NCBI GenBank assembly: GCA_023258935.1
Contig: JAHFRG010000041.1
Location: 1 to 13,097 of the forward strand
DNA length: 13,097 bases
Direction: 5' to 3'
Origin: Betaproteobacteria bacterium
GTDB lineage: Bacteria; Pseudomonadota; Gammaproteobacteria; Burkholderiales; JAHFRG01
Shown: piece by piece, positions 1 to 5,993 of the stretch
How the letters are laid out: each line of letters begins with the position of its first letter
Position numbering within the stretch: position 1 is the first letter of the stretch
The notes under the pieces: model-generated
The model's input: the letters and a program-made list of their open reading frames with translations, nothing else
Told to the model about the DNA's origin: nothing
Databases searched by the model: none
Position numbers and translations under genes: made by a program

Positions 1-366
1 GACGGCATCCTCATCAAGGATAACCATATCCTCGCCGCAGGCGGCGAGCCGCAGGCGCTGCAACAAGCAAATAAACTGGCGACGCGCGGGGTATCAATTC
101 AAATCGAAGTGGAGAATTTGCCAGAACTGGAAGAAGCGTTGAGCGCAGGCGCGGAACTTATTCTGCTCGACAACTACAATCTTGAGCAGTTGCGCGAAGC
201 CGTGCGTATTACTGCCGGTCGCGCTCATCTCGAAGCATCGGGCGGGGTTAATCTGGAAAACGTGCGTGCGATTGCTGAAACCGGAGTGGATAGAATCTCG
301 ATTGGCAGTTTGACCAAAGACGTAAAGGCAATCAACTTATCAATGCGCTTTCAAGTAAACAAGTAA
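1..366 (+). CDS. nadC: Nicotinate-nucleotide pyrophosphorylase (quinolinate phosphoribosyltransferase), C-terminal part; 5' end outside window
   Basis: The frame is open from base 1 and gives 121 residues ending in TAA. The product condenses quinolinate with PRPP to nicotinate mononucleotide, releasing CO2 and pyrophosphate, in cytoplasmic de novo NAD synthesis. Family-typical strings are visible: LIKDNHI at the left edge, then EVEN, LLDNY, LEASGG and the closing IGSLTKDVKA...LSMRF. The usual protein is about 280 residues, so a little over half is missing upstream, including the N-terminal domain. The C-terminus looks natural. It converges on thrC with a gap of only 30 bases in which I see no good terminator hairpin. 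The identification is by motif and is firm; nothing can be said about its promoter. Confidence 0.95.
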   Translation, partial: DGILIKDNHILAAGGEPQALQQANKLATRGVSIQIEVENLPELEEALSAGAELILLDNYNLEQLREAVRITAGRAHLEASGGVNLENVRAIAETGVDRISIGSLTKDVKAINLSMRFQVNK

Positions 367-396
367 ACTCGCCGGCCTGCCACCGGTTAATTGCTC

Positions 397-1521
397 TTAT
401 TTCGGCATGTTTTCGGCGATTATTTTTTCAATTGCTTCGCGGGTCGCTTCAATCGTTACCGGTTTACCGCTTTGCTTGATCGCAATGTCAGGGTCTTTGA
501 GGCCGTGACCGGTGAGGGTGCAGACAATAACCGCGCCTTCGCCGATTGTGCCTTGCTCCAGGTCTTTGATCACGCCGGCCACTGATGCGGCGGAAGAAGG
601 CTCGCAAAATACACCTTCCACTTTGGCGAGCAGCTTCTGCACCCGAAGAATTTCTTCATCGGTGCATTCGGCAAACCAGCCGCCGGATTCTTCCTTCACT
701 TTCCACGCCTGCTTCCAGGAGACCGGGTTGCCGATACGGATAGCGCTCGCCACGGTTTCCGGATTTTTCACCGGGCCCCCGCGCAGGAAAGGCGCGGCGC
801 CTGATGCCTGGTAGCCCAGCATGATGGGGCGCAGGCTGGCGAGCTTGCTTTTATGATAAGTGCATTGGCCGTTGCAGAAAGTGCATGCTTGGGTGTTTTC
901 GCACACCGCTTCGCAATAACCGATCCAGTGTGCTGTGATGTTGCCCGCGTTCCCCACCGGCAGCGCGTGGTAATCCGGCGCATCGCCTAGTTCCTCGATG
1001 ATTTCAAACGCCGCGGTCTTCTGCCCTTGCAAGCGGTAAGGATTGGTGGAATTCACCAGCGTCACCGGAAGTTCTTGCGCGACCTCCTGCACCAGCTTCA
1101 TGCCATCGTCGAAATTGCCCTTGATCTGCATTACTTTGGAGCCGTGCATCATCGCCTGGGAGAGTTTGCCCAATGCGACCTTGCCCTCGGGAATCACCAC
1201 GAAACAGGCGATGCCGGCGCGCGCCGCGTAAGCCGCAGCGGCAGCCGAAGTGTTGCCGGTGGAAGCGCAGATAATCGCTTTGGCTCCGGCTTCGACCGCT
1301 TTGCTCACCGCCAGCGTCATGCCGCGGTCCTTGAACGAGCCCGTGGGATTCAGGCCTTCGAACTTTGCATAGAGCCGTACTTTTTTGTTAATCAGGCGCG
1401 GCACTTTTTTGAGTTCGATAAGTTTGGTGTCGCCTTCGCCCAGGGAAACCACCGGCGTATTTTCATCAACCGGCAGGCGCTCACGATAGCGCTCGATTAC
1501 TCCGTTGTAACGATTAGCCAT
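397..1521 (-). CDS. thrC: Threonine synthase (short, Bacillus/Thermus-like type) with a cysteine-rich insertion
   Basis: 374 residues; PLP enzyme converting O-phospho-L-homoserine to threonine, last step of the pathway that hom feeds. Visible: N-terminal ERYRERLPV and SLGEG, the PLP lysine in GSFKDRG (K64), the phosphate-binding GNAGN (about 190-194), ASTGNTS (86-92) and the C-terminal TLTGHGLKDP. The start chosen is ATG at 1521, with AAGGG about 8 bases upstream. An upstream in-frame ATG at 1575 would add 18 residues encoded by a palindromic repeat and is rejected. Compared with the Thermus type as I remember it, an insertion of about 18 residues follows HWIGY and carries Cys203, 207, 213, 216 and 220. 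The gene is the last of the alaC-hom-thrC block, 110 bases after hom, with a repeat element filling the gap. Function is confident; the role of the insertion is unknown. Confidence 0.95.
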   Translation of the reverse strand: MANRYNGVIERYRERLPVDENTPVVSLGEGDTKLIELKKVPRLINKKVRLYAKFEGLNPTGSFKDRGMTLAVSKAVEAGAKAIICASTGNTSAAAAAYAARAGIACFVVIPEGKVALGKLSQAMMHGSKVMQIKGNFDDGMKLVQEVAQELPVTLVNSTNPYRLQGQKTAAFEIIEELGDAPDYHALPVGNAGNITAHWIGYCEAVCENTQACTFCNGQCTYHKSKLASLRPIMLGYQASGAAPFLRGGPVKNPETVASAIRIGNPVSWKQAWKVKEESGGWFAECTDEEILRVQKLLAKVEGVFCEPSSAASVAGVIKDLEQGTIGEGAVIVCTLTGHGLKDPDIAIKQSGKPVTIEATREAIEKIIAENMPK

Positions 1522-1536
1522 ACCTAAAACCCTTTT

Positions 1537-1626
1537 TTTCACCGCAGAGGACGCAGAGAGCGCAGAGAAAGACAAAATAAAATGATTCTGGTTTTCCTCG
1601 GCGTCCTCAGCGTACTCCGCGGTTAA
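1537..1626. repeat. Gene-less palindromic repeat (MITE-like) built from 9-bp units, between hom and thrC
   Basis: The left arm begins at TTTCACCGC (1537) and contains three tandem 9-mers, ACCGCAGAG, GACGCAGAG and AGCGCAGAG (1541-1567). The right arm (about 1592-1626), read on the other strand, is ACCGCGGAG, TACGCTGAG, GACGCCGAG, then GAAAA. By hand, 21 of 27 positions match between the arms. A non-coding centre of about 21 AT-rich bases separates them, so the transcript could form a long imperfect hairpin in the hom-thrC mRNA. The same architecture, with different 9-mers, bounds the GxxExxY gene at 5579-6031. No target-site duplication is obvious. Presence and symmetry are directly visible; mobility is inferred. 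Confidence 0.85.
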
Positions 1627-1631
1627 AGATT

Positions 1632-2948
1632 CTAATTTCTATTCAATTCTTCGAGGCGAATGCGGACGACTTTGCCTGAAATGGTGGAAAGCTTTTCAAT
1701 TTTCCTGATTGCCGCGTTGATGTGCTTCTCCACAGTTTCGTGTGTGAGCATGATGATGTCCACCTGCTCTTCGCCTTCACTCGGCTCCTTTTGCAGCATT
1801 GCGTCTATCGAGATTCCCGAATCGGCGAGAATGCGGGTGATATCCGCTAGTACGCCCGGCTTGTCGAAGGCGCGCAGGCGCAGATAATAAGAAGTCTGCA
1901 CTTCCGACATCGGCAGGATGGGCGTATTGGTGAGCGCATCCGGTTGAAACGCAAGATGCGGTACGCGATGCTTGCGGTCGGCGGTGTGCATGCGGGTCAC
2001 GTCCACTAGATCCGCCACCACAGCTGATGCGGTGGGCTCGGCTCCTGCTCCCGCGCCGTAATACATGGTGGCGCCCACCGCATCACCTTTTACCAGCACC
2101 GCGTTCATTACGCCTTCTACATTGGCGATAAGCCGCCGCGCCGGAATCAGCGTCGGATGCACTCGCAGCTCAATCCCTTTCGGCGTGCGCTTGGTAATGC
2201 CCAGCAGCTTGATGCGGTAGCCCAGTTCCTCGGCGTAGCGGATATCCTCGCGAGCAAGTTTCGAGATGCCTTCGGTGTAGACCTTGTCGAACTGCATCGG
2301 GATGCCAAAACTAATGGCCGCCAGAATGGTGAGCTTATGCGCGGCGTCTATGCCTTCGATGTCAAAAGTCGGGTCGGCTTCTGCATAACCCAGCGCCTGA
2401 GCCTGGCGCAACGCTTCCGCAAAGCTCGCGCCCGTATTGCGCATTTCCGAGAGAATGTAATTGCTGGTGCCATTGATGATGCCGGCAATCCATTCCACGC
2501 GGTTCGCAGTCAAGCCTTCGCGCAGCGCCTTGATAATGGGAATGCCGCCCGCCACCGCCGCTTCAAAAGCCACCATCACGCCGTGTTTGTGCGCTGCCGC
2601 AAAAATTTCATTGCCGTGTATAGCGAGGAGCGCCTTGTTGGCGGTAACCACATGCTTGCCGTTTTTAATCGCTTTAAGGATGAATTGCTTTGCCACGGTA
2701 GTACCGCCGATCAGTTCCACCACGATGTCAATATCGGGATGGTTCACCACTTCCATGGCGTCCGCAGTCACTATGGTGTTCTTGCCGGCAAGCTTGCGTG
2801 CTTTTTTCAGATCCTTGTCGGCGATCATTTTCAGGACGATGGCACGCCCGGCGCGTCGGGTGATTTCCTCCTGATTGCGCCGCAATACAGTGAAAGTGCC
2901 GCCGCCTACGGTGCCGATGCCCAGCAGTCCTACATTAACCGGTTTCAC
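1632..2948 (-). CDS. hom: Homoserine dehydrogenase with C-terminal ACT domain
   Basis: 438 residues; NAD(P)-dependent reduction of aspartate semialdehyde to homoserine, the branch point toward threonine and methionine. Visible in order: the Rossmann motif GIGTVGGG (10-17), TANKALL with the conserved Lys105, NGTSNY (160-164), the catalytic-region string EADPTFDIEGIDAAHKL (190-206), and a C-terminal ACT domain (about 354-430, with FDKPGVLADI), which in this family usually mediates feedback inhibition by threonine. Length is normal for the monofunctional bacterial enzyme. The start is a GTG at 2948 that overlaps the alaC stop as GTGA, with AAGGA 9 bases upstream; the frame is open further upstream, but that part merely shadows alaC. 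The overlap indicates translational coupling with alaC, and the next gene is thrC. Confidence 0.96.
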   Translation of the reverse strand: MKPVNVGLLGIGTVGGGTFTVLRRNQEEITRRAGRAIVLKMIADKDLKKARKLAGKNTIVTADAMEVVNHPDIDIVVELIGGTTVAKQFILKAIKNGKHVVTANKALLAIHGNEIFAAAHKHGVMVAFEAAVAGGIPIIKALREGLTANRVEWIAGIINGTSNYILSEMRNTGASFAEALRQAQALGYAEADPTFDIEGIDAAHKLTILAAISFGIPMQFDKVYTEGISKLAREDIRYAEELGYRIKLLGITKRTPKGIELRVHPTLIPARRLIANVEGVMNAVLVKGDAVGATMYYGAGAGAEPTASAVVADLVDVTRMHTADRKHRVPHLAFQPDALTNTPILPMSEVQTSYYLRLRAFDKPGVLADITRILADSGISIDAMLQKEPSEGEEQVDIIMLTHETVEKHINAAIRKIEKLSTISGKVVRIRLEELNRN

Positions 2949-4129
2949 AATAACCCATCCTTCCGAAACATGTCCTTGATGCCGCGCAACGCTTGCTTCG
3001 TCCTCGCCTCGTTTTCGATTAAAGAAAAACGCACATGGTCGTCGCCGTATTCGCCGAATCCAACTCCCGGCGAGACCGCGATTTTGGCGTCGGCCAAAAG
3101 TTTCTTGGAAAACTCCAGCGAGCCCATGGCGCGATAGGCTTGGGGAATCTGCGCCCACACAAACATGGTGGCTTTGGGCGTCTGCACCGTCCAGTTGATC
3201 GCCCGCAACCCCTTGCACAACACATCACGCCGGATCTGATAAGTGCGGCGGATTTCCTCCACGCAATCCTGCGGCCCTTCCAGCGCCAGGATGGAGGCCA
3301 CCTGGATGGGCGTGAACGTACCGTAATCGTGGTAGCTTTTCAAGCGCGCCAGCGCCGCAACCAGCTTTTTGCAGCCTACCATGAAGCCGACGCGCCAGCC
3401 GGGCATGTTGTAGCTTTTGGACAAGGTAAAAAACTCCACAGCGACTTCGCGCGCGCCTGGCACCTGCATGATAGACGGAGCGGTGTAGCCGTCGAACACG
3501 ATATCGGCGTAGGCCAGATCATGCGCCACGTAAATGCCGTATTCTCTGGCAAGCGCGATGATTTTCTCGAAAAATGGCAGCTCCACGCATTGCGTGGTCG
3601 GATTGCTGGGAAAATTGATGATCAAAAGCTTGGGCTTTGGATGCGCATCCTTTAGCGCTATTTCCAGTTCCGCGAAAAAATCCACGCCGGGAGTGATGCG
3701 CACATGACGGATGTCGGCACCGGCAATCACCGGCCCGTAAATATGTATCGGATAGCTTGGATTGGGCACCAGCACAATGTCGCCGGCATCCAAAACAGCC
3801 AGCGCAAGGTGTGAAATTCCTTCCTTCGAGCCGATGGTGACGATGGCTTCGCTGTCGGGATCAAACTCGACATCAAAGCGCGACTTGTACCAGTTGCATA
3901 TCGCGCGGCGCAGCCGCAGGATACCTTTGGATACCGAATAGCGGTGAGTGTCCGGGCGCTGCACGGTTTCGATGAGTTTGTCCACAATGTGCCTGGGAGT
4001 TGCACCATCGGGATTGCCCATGCTGAAATCAATGATGTCCTCGCCGCGTTTCCTCGCTGCCGCCTTGAGTTCGCTGGTGATGTTAAAGACATACGGAGGA
4101 AGACGATTTATGCGTGAAAATTCCTGCAT
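2945..4129 (-). CDS. alaC: Class I/II PLP aminotransferase, AlaC type (alanine transaminase)
   Basis: 394 residues, the usual length. Fold-type I aminotransferase, closest to my recollection of AlaC/YfdZ, which makes alanine from pyruvate and glutamate. Visible: IIDFSMGNPDG (32-42), the PSNPTTQ asparagine (N177), AHDLAYADI (202-210), the PLP lysine in TLSKSYNMPGWRVGF (K238) and the C-terminal VRFSLIEN with the substrate-carboxylate arginine. It lies directly upstream of hom and overlaps it by 4 bases; this order is familiar from betaproteobacteria and suggests co-regulation with threonine synthesis. The ribosome binding site before the ATG at 4129 is poor. Substrate specificity is by family resemblance only; another role in amino-acid metabolism cannot be excluded. 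Confidence 0.9.
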   Translation of the reverse strand: MQEFSRINRLPPYVFNITSELKAAARKRGEDIIDFSMGNPDGATPRHIVDKLIETVQRPDTHRYSVSKGILRLRRAICNWYKSRFDVEFDPDSEAIVTIGSKEGISHLALAVLDAGDIVLVPNPSYPIHIYGPVIAGADIRHVRITPGVDFFAELEIALKDAHPKPKLLIINFPSNPTTQCVELPFFEKIIALAREYGIYVAHDLAYADIVFDGYTAPSIMQVPGAREVAVEFFTLSKSYNMPGWRVGFMVGCKKLVAALARLKSYHDYGTFTPIQVASILALEGPQDCVEEIRRTYQIRRDVLCKGLRAINWTVQTPKATMFVWAQIPQAYRAMGSLEFSKKLLADAKIAVSPGVGFGEYGDDHVRFSLIENEARTKQALRGIKDMFRKDGLL

Positions 4130-4176
4130 GCTATTCTGTCAATTGCCCTTAAAAATCCGATATTTCACAAAAAAGG

Positions 4177-4182
4177 TATAAT
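4177..4182 (+). promoter_or_regulatory. Consensus -10 box (TATAAT) for the Mth938-MoxR-DUF58-TgpA operon
   Basis: A perfect TATAAT lies 38 bases before the TTG start of the next gene, in an AT-rich stretch between divergent genes. No convincing -35 element stands 16-18 bases upstream. Transcription would start near 4189. Confidence 0.55.
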
Positions 4183-4209
4183 CTTACCCGACCGGTCACC
4201 CTGCCGCAA
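4181..4209 (-). promoter_or_regulatory. Candidate promoter of the alaC-hom-thrC block
   Basis: On the minus strand TTGCGG (4209-4204) is followed after exactly 17 bases by TAAGAT (4186-4181). The match to consensus is 3/6 and 4/6. The predicted RNA start near 4174 would give a leader of about 45 bases before the alaC ATG. The site overlaps the plus-strand -10 box. Confidence 0.45.
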
Positions 4210-4220
4210 ACGGAGGCTAC

Positions 4221-4592
4221 TTGAAACTGCATCTTGCCGCCGCCACAACCGAAAATCGCTTCACCGGCTACGGCGAGGGCTATGTGATGGTGAACAATGT
4301 GCGCCATGAAAAAAACCTCATCGTACTGCCGGAACGCCTGATGCAATGGGATGTCGCTGCATTTGATGCGCTCAGCGGGCAGGACTTCGAGTTTCTGGCG
4401 AACCTTGCACCCGAAATCGTGCTCCTGGGAACAGGTTCAAGCCTGCGCTTTCCGCATCCGGCGTTGTCGCAGTCGCTCGCGAACGCTAGAATCGGACTGG
4501 AAGTCATGAATACACCGGCCGCCTGCCGCACCTATAACATCCTGATGGCGGAAGGGCGAAAAGTTGCCGCCGCTTTGCTGCTTAGAGAATAA
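4221..4592 (+). CDS. Mth938-domain (DUF498/NDUFAF3-like) protein
   Basis: 123 residues, the normal size for this small single-domain family. The C-terminal half has the family signature: LLGTG, LRFP, IGLEVMNTPAACRTYNIL and a closing AAALLL. Eukaryotic NDUFAF3 relatives act in complex I assembly; the bacterial role is not established, so no function is assigned. The start is a TTG at 4221 with a strong GGAGG at 4212-4216; no better start is available. It is the first gene of the plus-strand operon, 38 bases before moxR-like. In beta- and gammaproteobacteria I know this family beside varied genes, so the neighbourhood says little about its job. No signal peptide or membrane segment is seen. Confidence 0.88.
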   Translation: MKLHLAAATTENRFTGYGEGYVMVNNVRHEKNLIVLPERLMQWDVAAFDALSGQDFEFLANLAPEIVLLGTGSSLRFPHPALSQSLANARIGLEVMNTPAACRTYNILMAEGRKVAAALLLRE

Positions 4593-4630
4593 AACAACTA
4601 CCGATCATTAAACGGAGAATGACCCCGACT

Positions 4631-5572
4631 ATGCAACCACATTTGCTGCAACAGGACGCCAAAGCACAACCGATAGACCGGGTCATCGCCCAGGTCGGAA
4701 GTGTCATTCTCGGCAAGGACCGGCAAATCCGTCTGGCGCTTGCCTGCATACTGGCGCGCGGCCACTTGCTGATCGAGGATTTGCCAGGTGTGGGCAAAAC
4801 CACAATGGCGCACGCCTTGGCGCGTACGCTCGGGCTGGAATTCCACCGCATTCAGTTCACGAGCGATATGCTCCCGGCGGATATACTGGGCGTATCGATT
4901 TTCGACCGTGGCGCCGGAGCTTTTAAATTTCATCCCGGCCCGGTGTTTGCGCAAGTGATTCTCGCCGATGAAATCAACCGCGCCACACCCAAAACGCAAA
5001 GCGCGCTTCTTGAGGCGATGGAAGAGCATCAAGTCACCACTGAAGGCGAAACGCGTCCTCTGCCTCGGCCTTTTTTCGTCATCGCCACGCAAAATCCCTC
5101 CCAGTTTGTCGGCACCTTCCCGCTTCCCGAATCACAGCTCGACCGCTTCCTGATGCGCATCCGCCTGGGCTACCCGGACAATACTGCGGAACGCGCGCTG
5201 CTTAAAGGCGGCGAGCGGCGCGACATGGTTTCGCATCTCTTGCCGTGCATGAACGCGGCAGAATTGCTGGAAATCCAGCAAAAAGTAAGGATGGTGCATG
5301 CCTCGGATGCGTTGATGGATTATCTGCAAGCACTGATCGCCCGCACTCGGCAATCGCCGCACTACGTGAACGGCTTGAGCCCGCGTGCCGGGCTGGCGCT
5401 CCTGCACTCAGCGCGCGCCTGGGCCCTGATGCACGGACGCAACCAGGTGCTGCCGGAAGACGTGCAGGCGGTACTGCCCAGCGTGGTCGGCCACCGTTTG
5501 CAACCGACGGGTGATCATGCGCACCACAAAGATCTGGCGGAGAACCTCATCAGCGCGGTTCCTATCCCTTGA
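4631..5572 (+). CDS. MoxR-family AAA+ ATPase
   Basis: 313 residues. MoxR ATPases act as chaperone-like remodelling ATPases, typically encoded with DUF58 and transglutaminase or VWA partners. Visible: Walker A PGVGKTT (52-58), Walker B VILADE (109-114), sensor 1 asparagine in ATQNP (N155), arginine finger region QLDRF (169-173), sensor 2 in SPRAGLAL (R252). The C-terminus (HKDLAENLISAVPIP) looks like the natural family end, so the downstream insertion did not truncate it. Two in-frame ATGs compete: 4619 stands one base after GGAG (4614-4617), too close, so 4631 is preferred although its spacing of 13 is long. Preceded by the Mth938 gene and followed by the inserted GxxExxY cassette, then DUF58. 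Confidence 0.93.
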   Translation: MQPHLLQQDAKAQPIDRVIAQVGSVILGKDRQIRLALACILARGHLLIEDLPGVGKTTMAHALARTLGLEFHRIQFTSDMLPADILGVSIFDRGAGAFKFHPGPVFAQVILADEINRATPKTQSALLEAMEEHQVTTEGETRPLPRPFFVIATQNPSQFVGTFPLPESQLDRFLMRIRLGYPDNTAERALLKGGERRDMVSHLLPCMNAAELLEIQQKVRMVHASDALMDYLQALIARTRQSPHYVNGLSPRAGLALLHSARAWALMHGRNQVLPEDVQAVLPSVVGHRLQPTGDHAHHKDLAENLISAVPIP

Positions 5573-5580
5573 AAGTCTGA

Positions 5581-5611
5581 ACCGCAAAGGACGCCAAGGA
5601 CGCAAAGGAAA
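5581..5611 (+). repeat. Left terminal inverted repeat of the GxxExxY cassette
   Basis: Three 9-bp units, ACCGCAAAG, GACGCCAAG and GACGCAAAG, followed by GAAA. Nine bases keep the reading frame, so this strand reads NRKGRQGRKG. The last unit supplies the AAAGGA ribosome binding site of the gene that follows. Confidence 0.85.
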
Positions 5612-5615
5612 TCCT

Positions 5616-5993
5616 GTGAACGAAGAAGACCTCGGCAAATTAATAGTCTCTGCCGCCCTGAAAGTTCACACTGCCCTCGGAGCCGGCTTGCTGGAAAGCG
5701 CCTACGAAGCCTGCTTGTCTTATGAACTCAGCAAACATGGGCTTGAAGTGAAAAGACAAGTAGCGTTGCCGATTTTTTACGATAATCTCAAGCTGGATGC
5801 TGGCTACCGGATTGATCTCCTCCTCAACAATAAAGTTATCGTGGAATTAAAAGCAGTTGAAAAACTGCTGCCAATTCACACAGCACAGCTCTTGAGCTAC
5901 CTTAAGCTCGGCAACCATAGACTCGGGTTTCTTCTCAATTTCAACGTCGTTCACATGAAGGACGGCATCAAGCGCGTTGTGAACAAGCTATGA
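5616..5993 (+). CDS. GxxExxY protein (PD-(D/E)XK nuclease-like, PDDEXK_3 family)
   Basis: 125 residues, typical size. The naming motif is plain: GAGLLESAY (22-30). A PD-(D/E)XK-like core follows: DAGYRIDLLL with Asp67, then VELKA with Glu77-x-Lys79, then Gln91 in QLLSYLKL. The family is placed in the PD-(D/E)XK nuclease superfamily; its biological role is not known, so a nuclease activity is only inferred. The start chosen is GTG at 5616, four bases after AAAGGAAA, which is the inner end of the left inverted repeat. The frame is open upstream through the repeat and into moxR, but that part is not family-like. Its TGA overlaps the ATG of the DUF58 gene (ATGA at 5990-5993). Low GC and the repeat boundaries mark it as an insertion in a core operon. 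Confidence 0.9.
   Translation: MNEEDLGKLIVSAALKVHTALGAGLLESAYEACLSYELSKHGLEVKRQVALPIFYDNLKLDAGYRIDLLLNNKVIVELKAVEKLLPIHTAQLLSYLKLGNHRLGFLLNFNVVHMKDGIKRVVNKL

Noticed and set aside
1522..1575. 18-residue N-terminal extension of threonine synthase
   Set aside because: It is a translation of the palindromic repeat; ATG 1521 has a ribosome binding site and matches the family start.
2157..3137. Long plus-strand reading frame of 326 codons opposite hom and alaC
   Set aside because: It is antisense to two firmly identified genes, crosses their junction, and has no recognisable domain; a shadow frame of GC-rich sequence.
2949..3218. Upstream extension of the hom reading frame
   Set aside because: It lies wholly inside alaC in another frame and shows no homoserine dehydrogenase features; the family starts at the GTG at 2948, which has its own ribosome binding site.
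5581..5611. Short tandem repeats as a CRISPR or microsatellite array
   Set aside because: Only three 9-bp units with no spacers, and an inverted counterpart lies at 5998-6031; this fits terminal repeats better.
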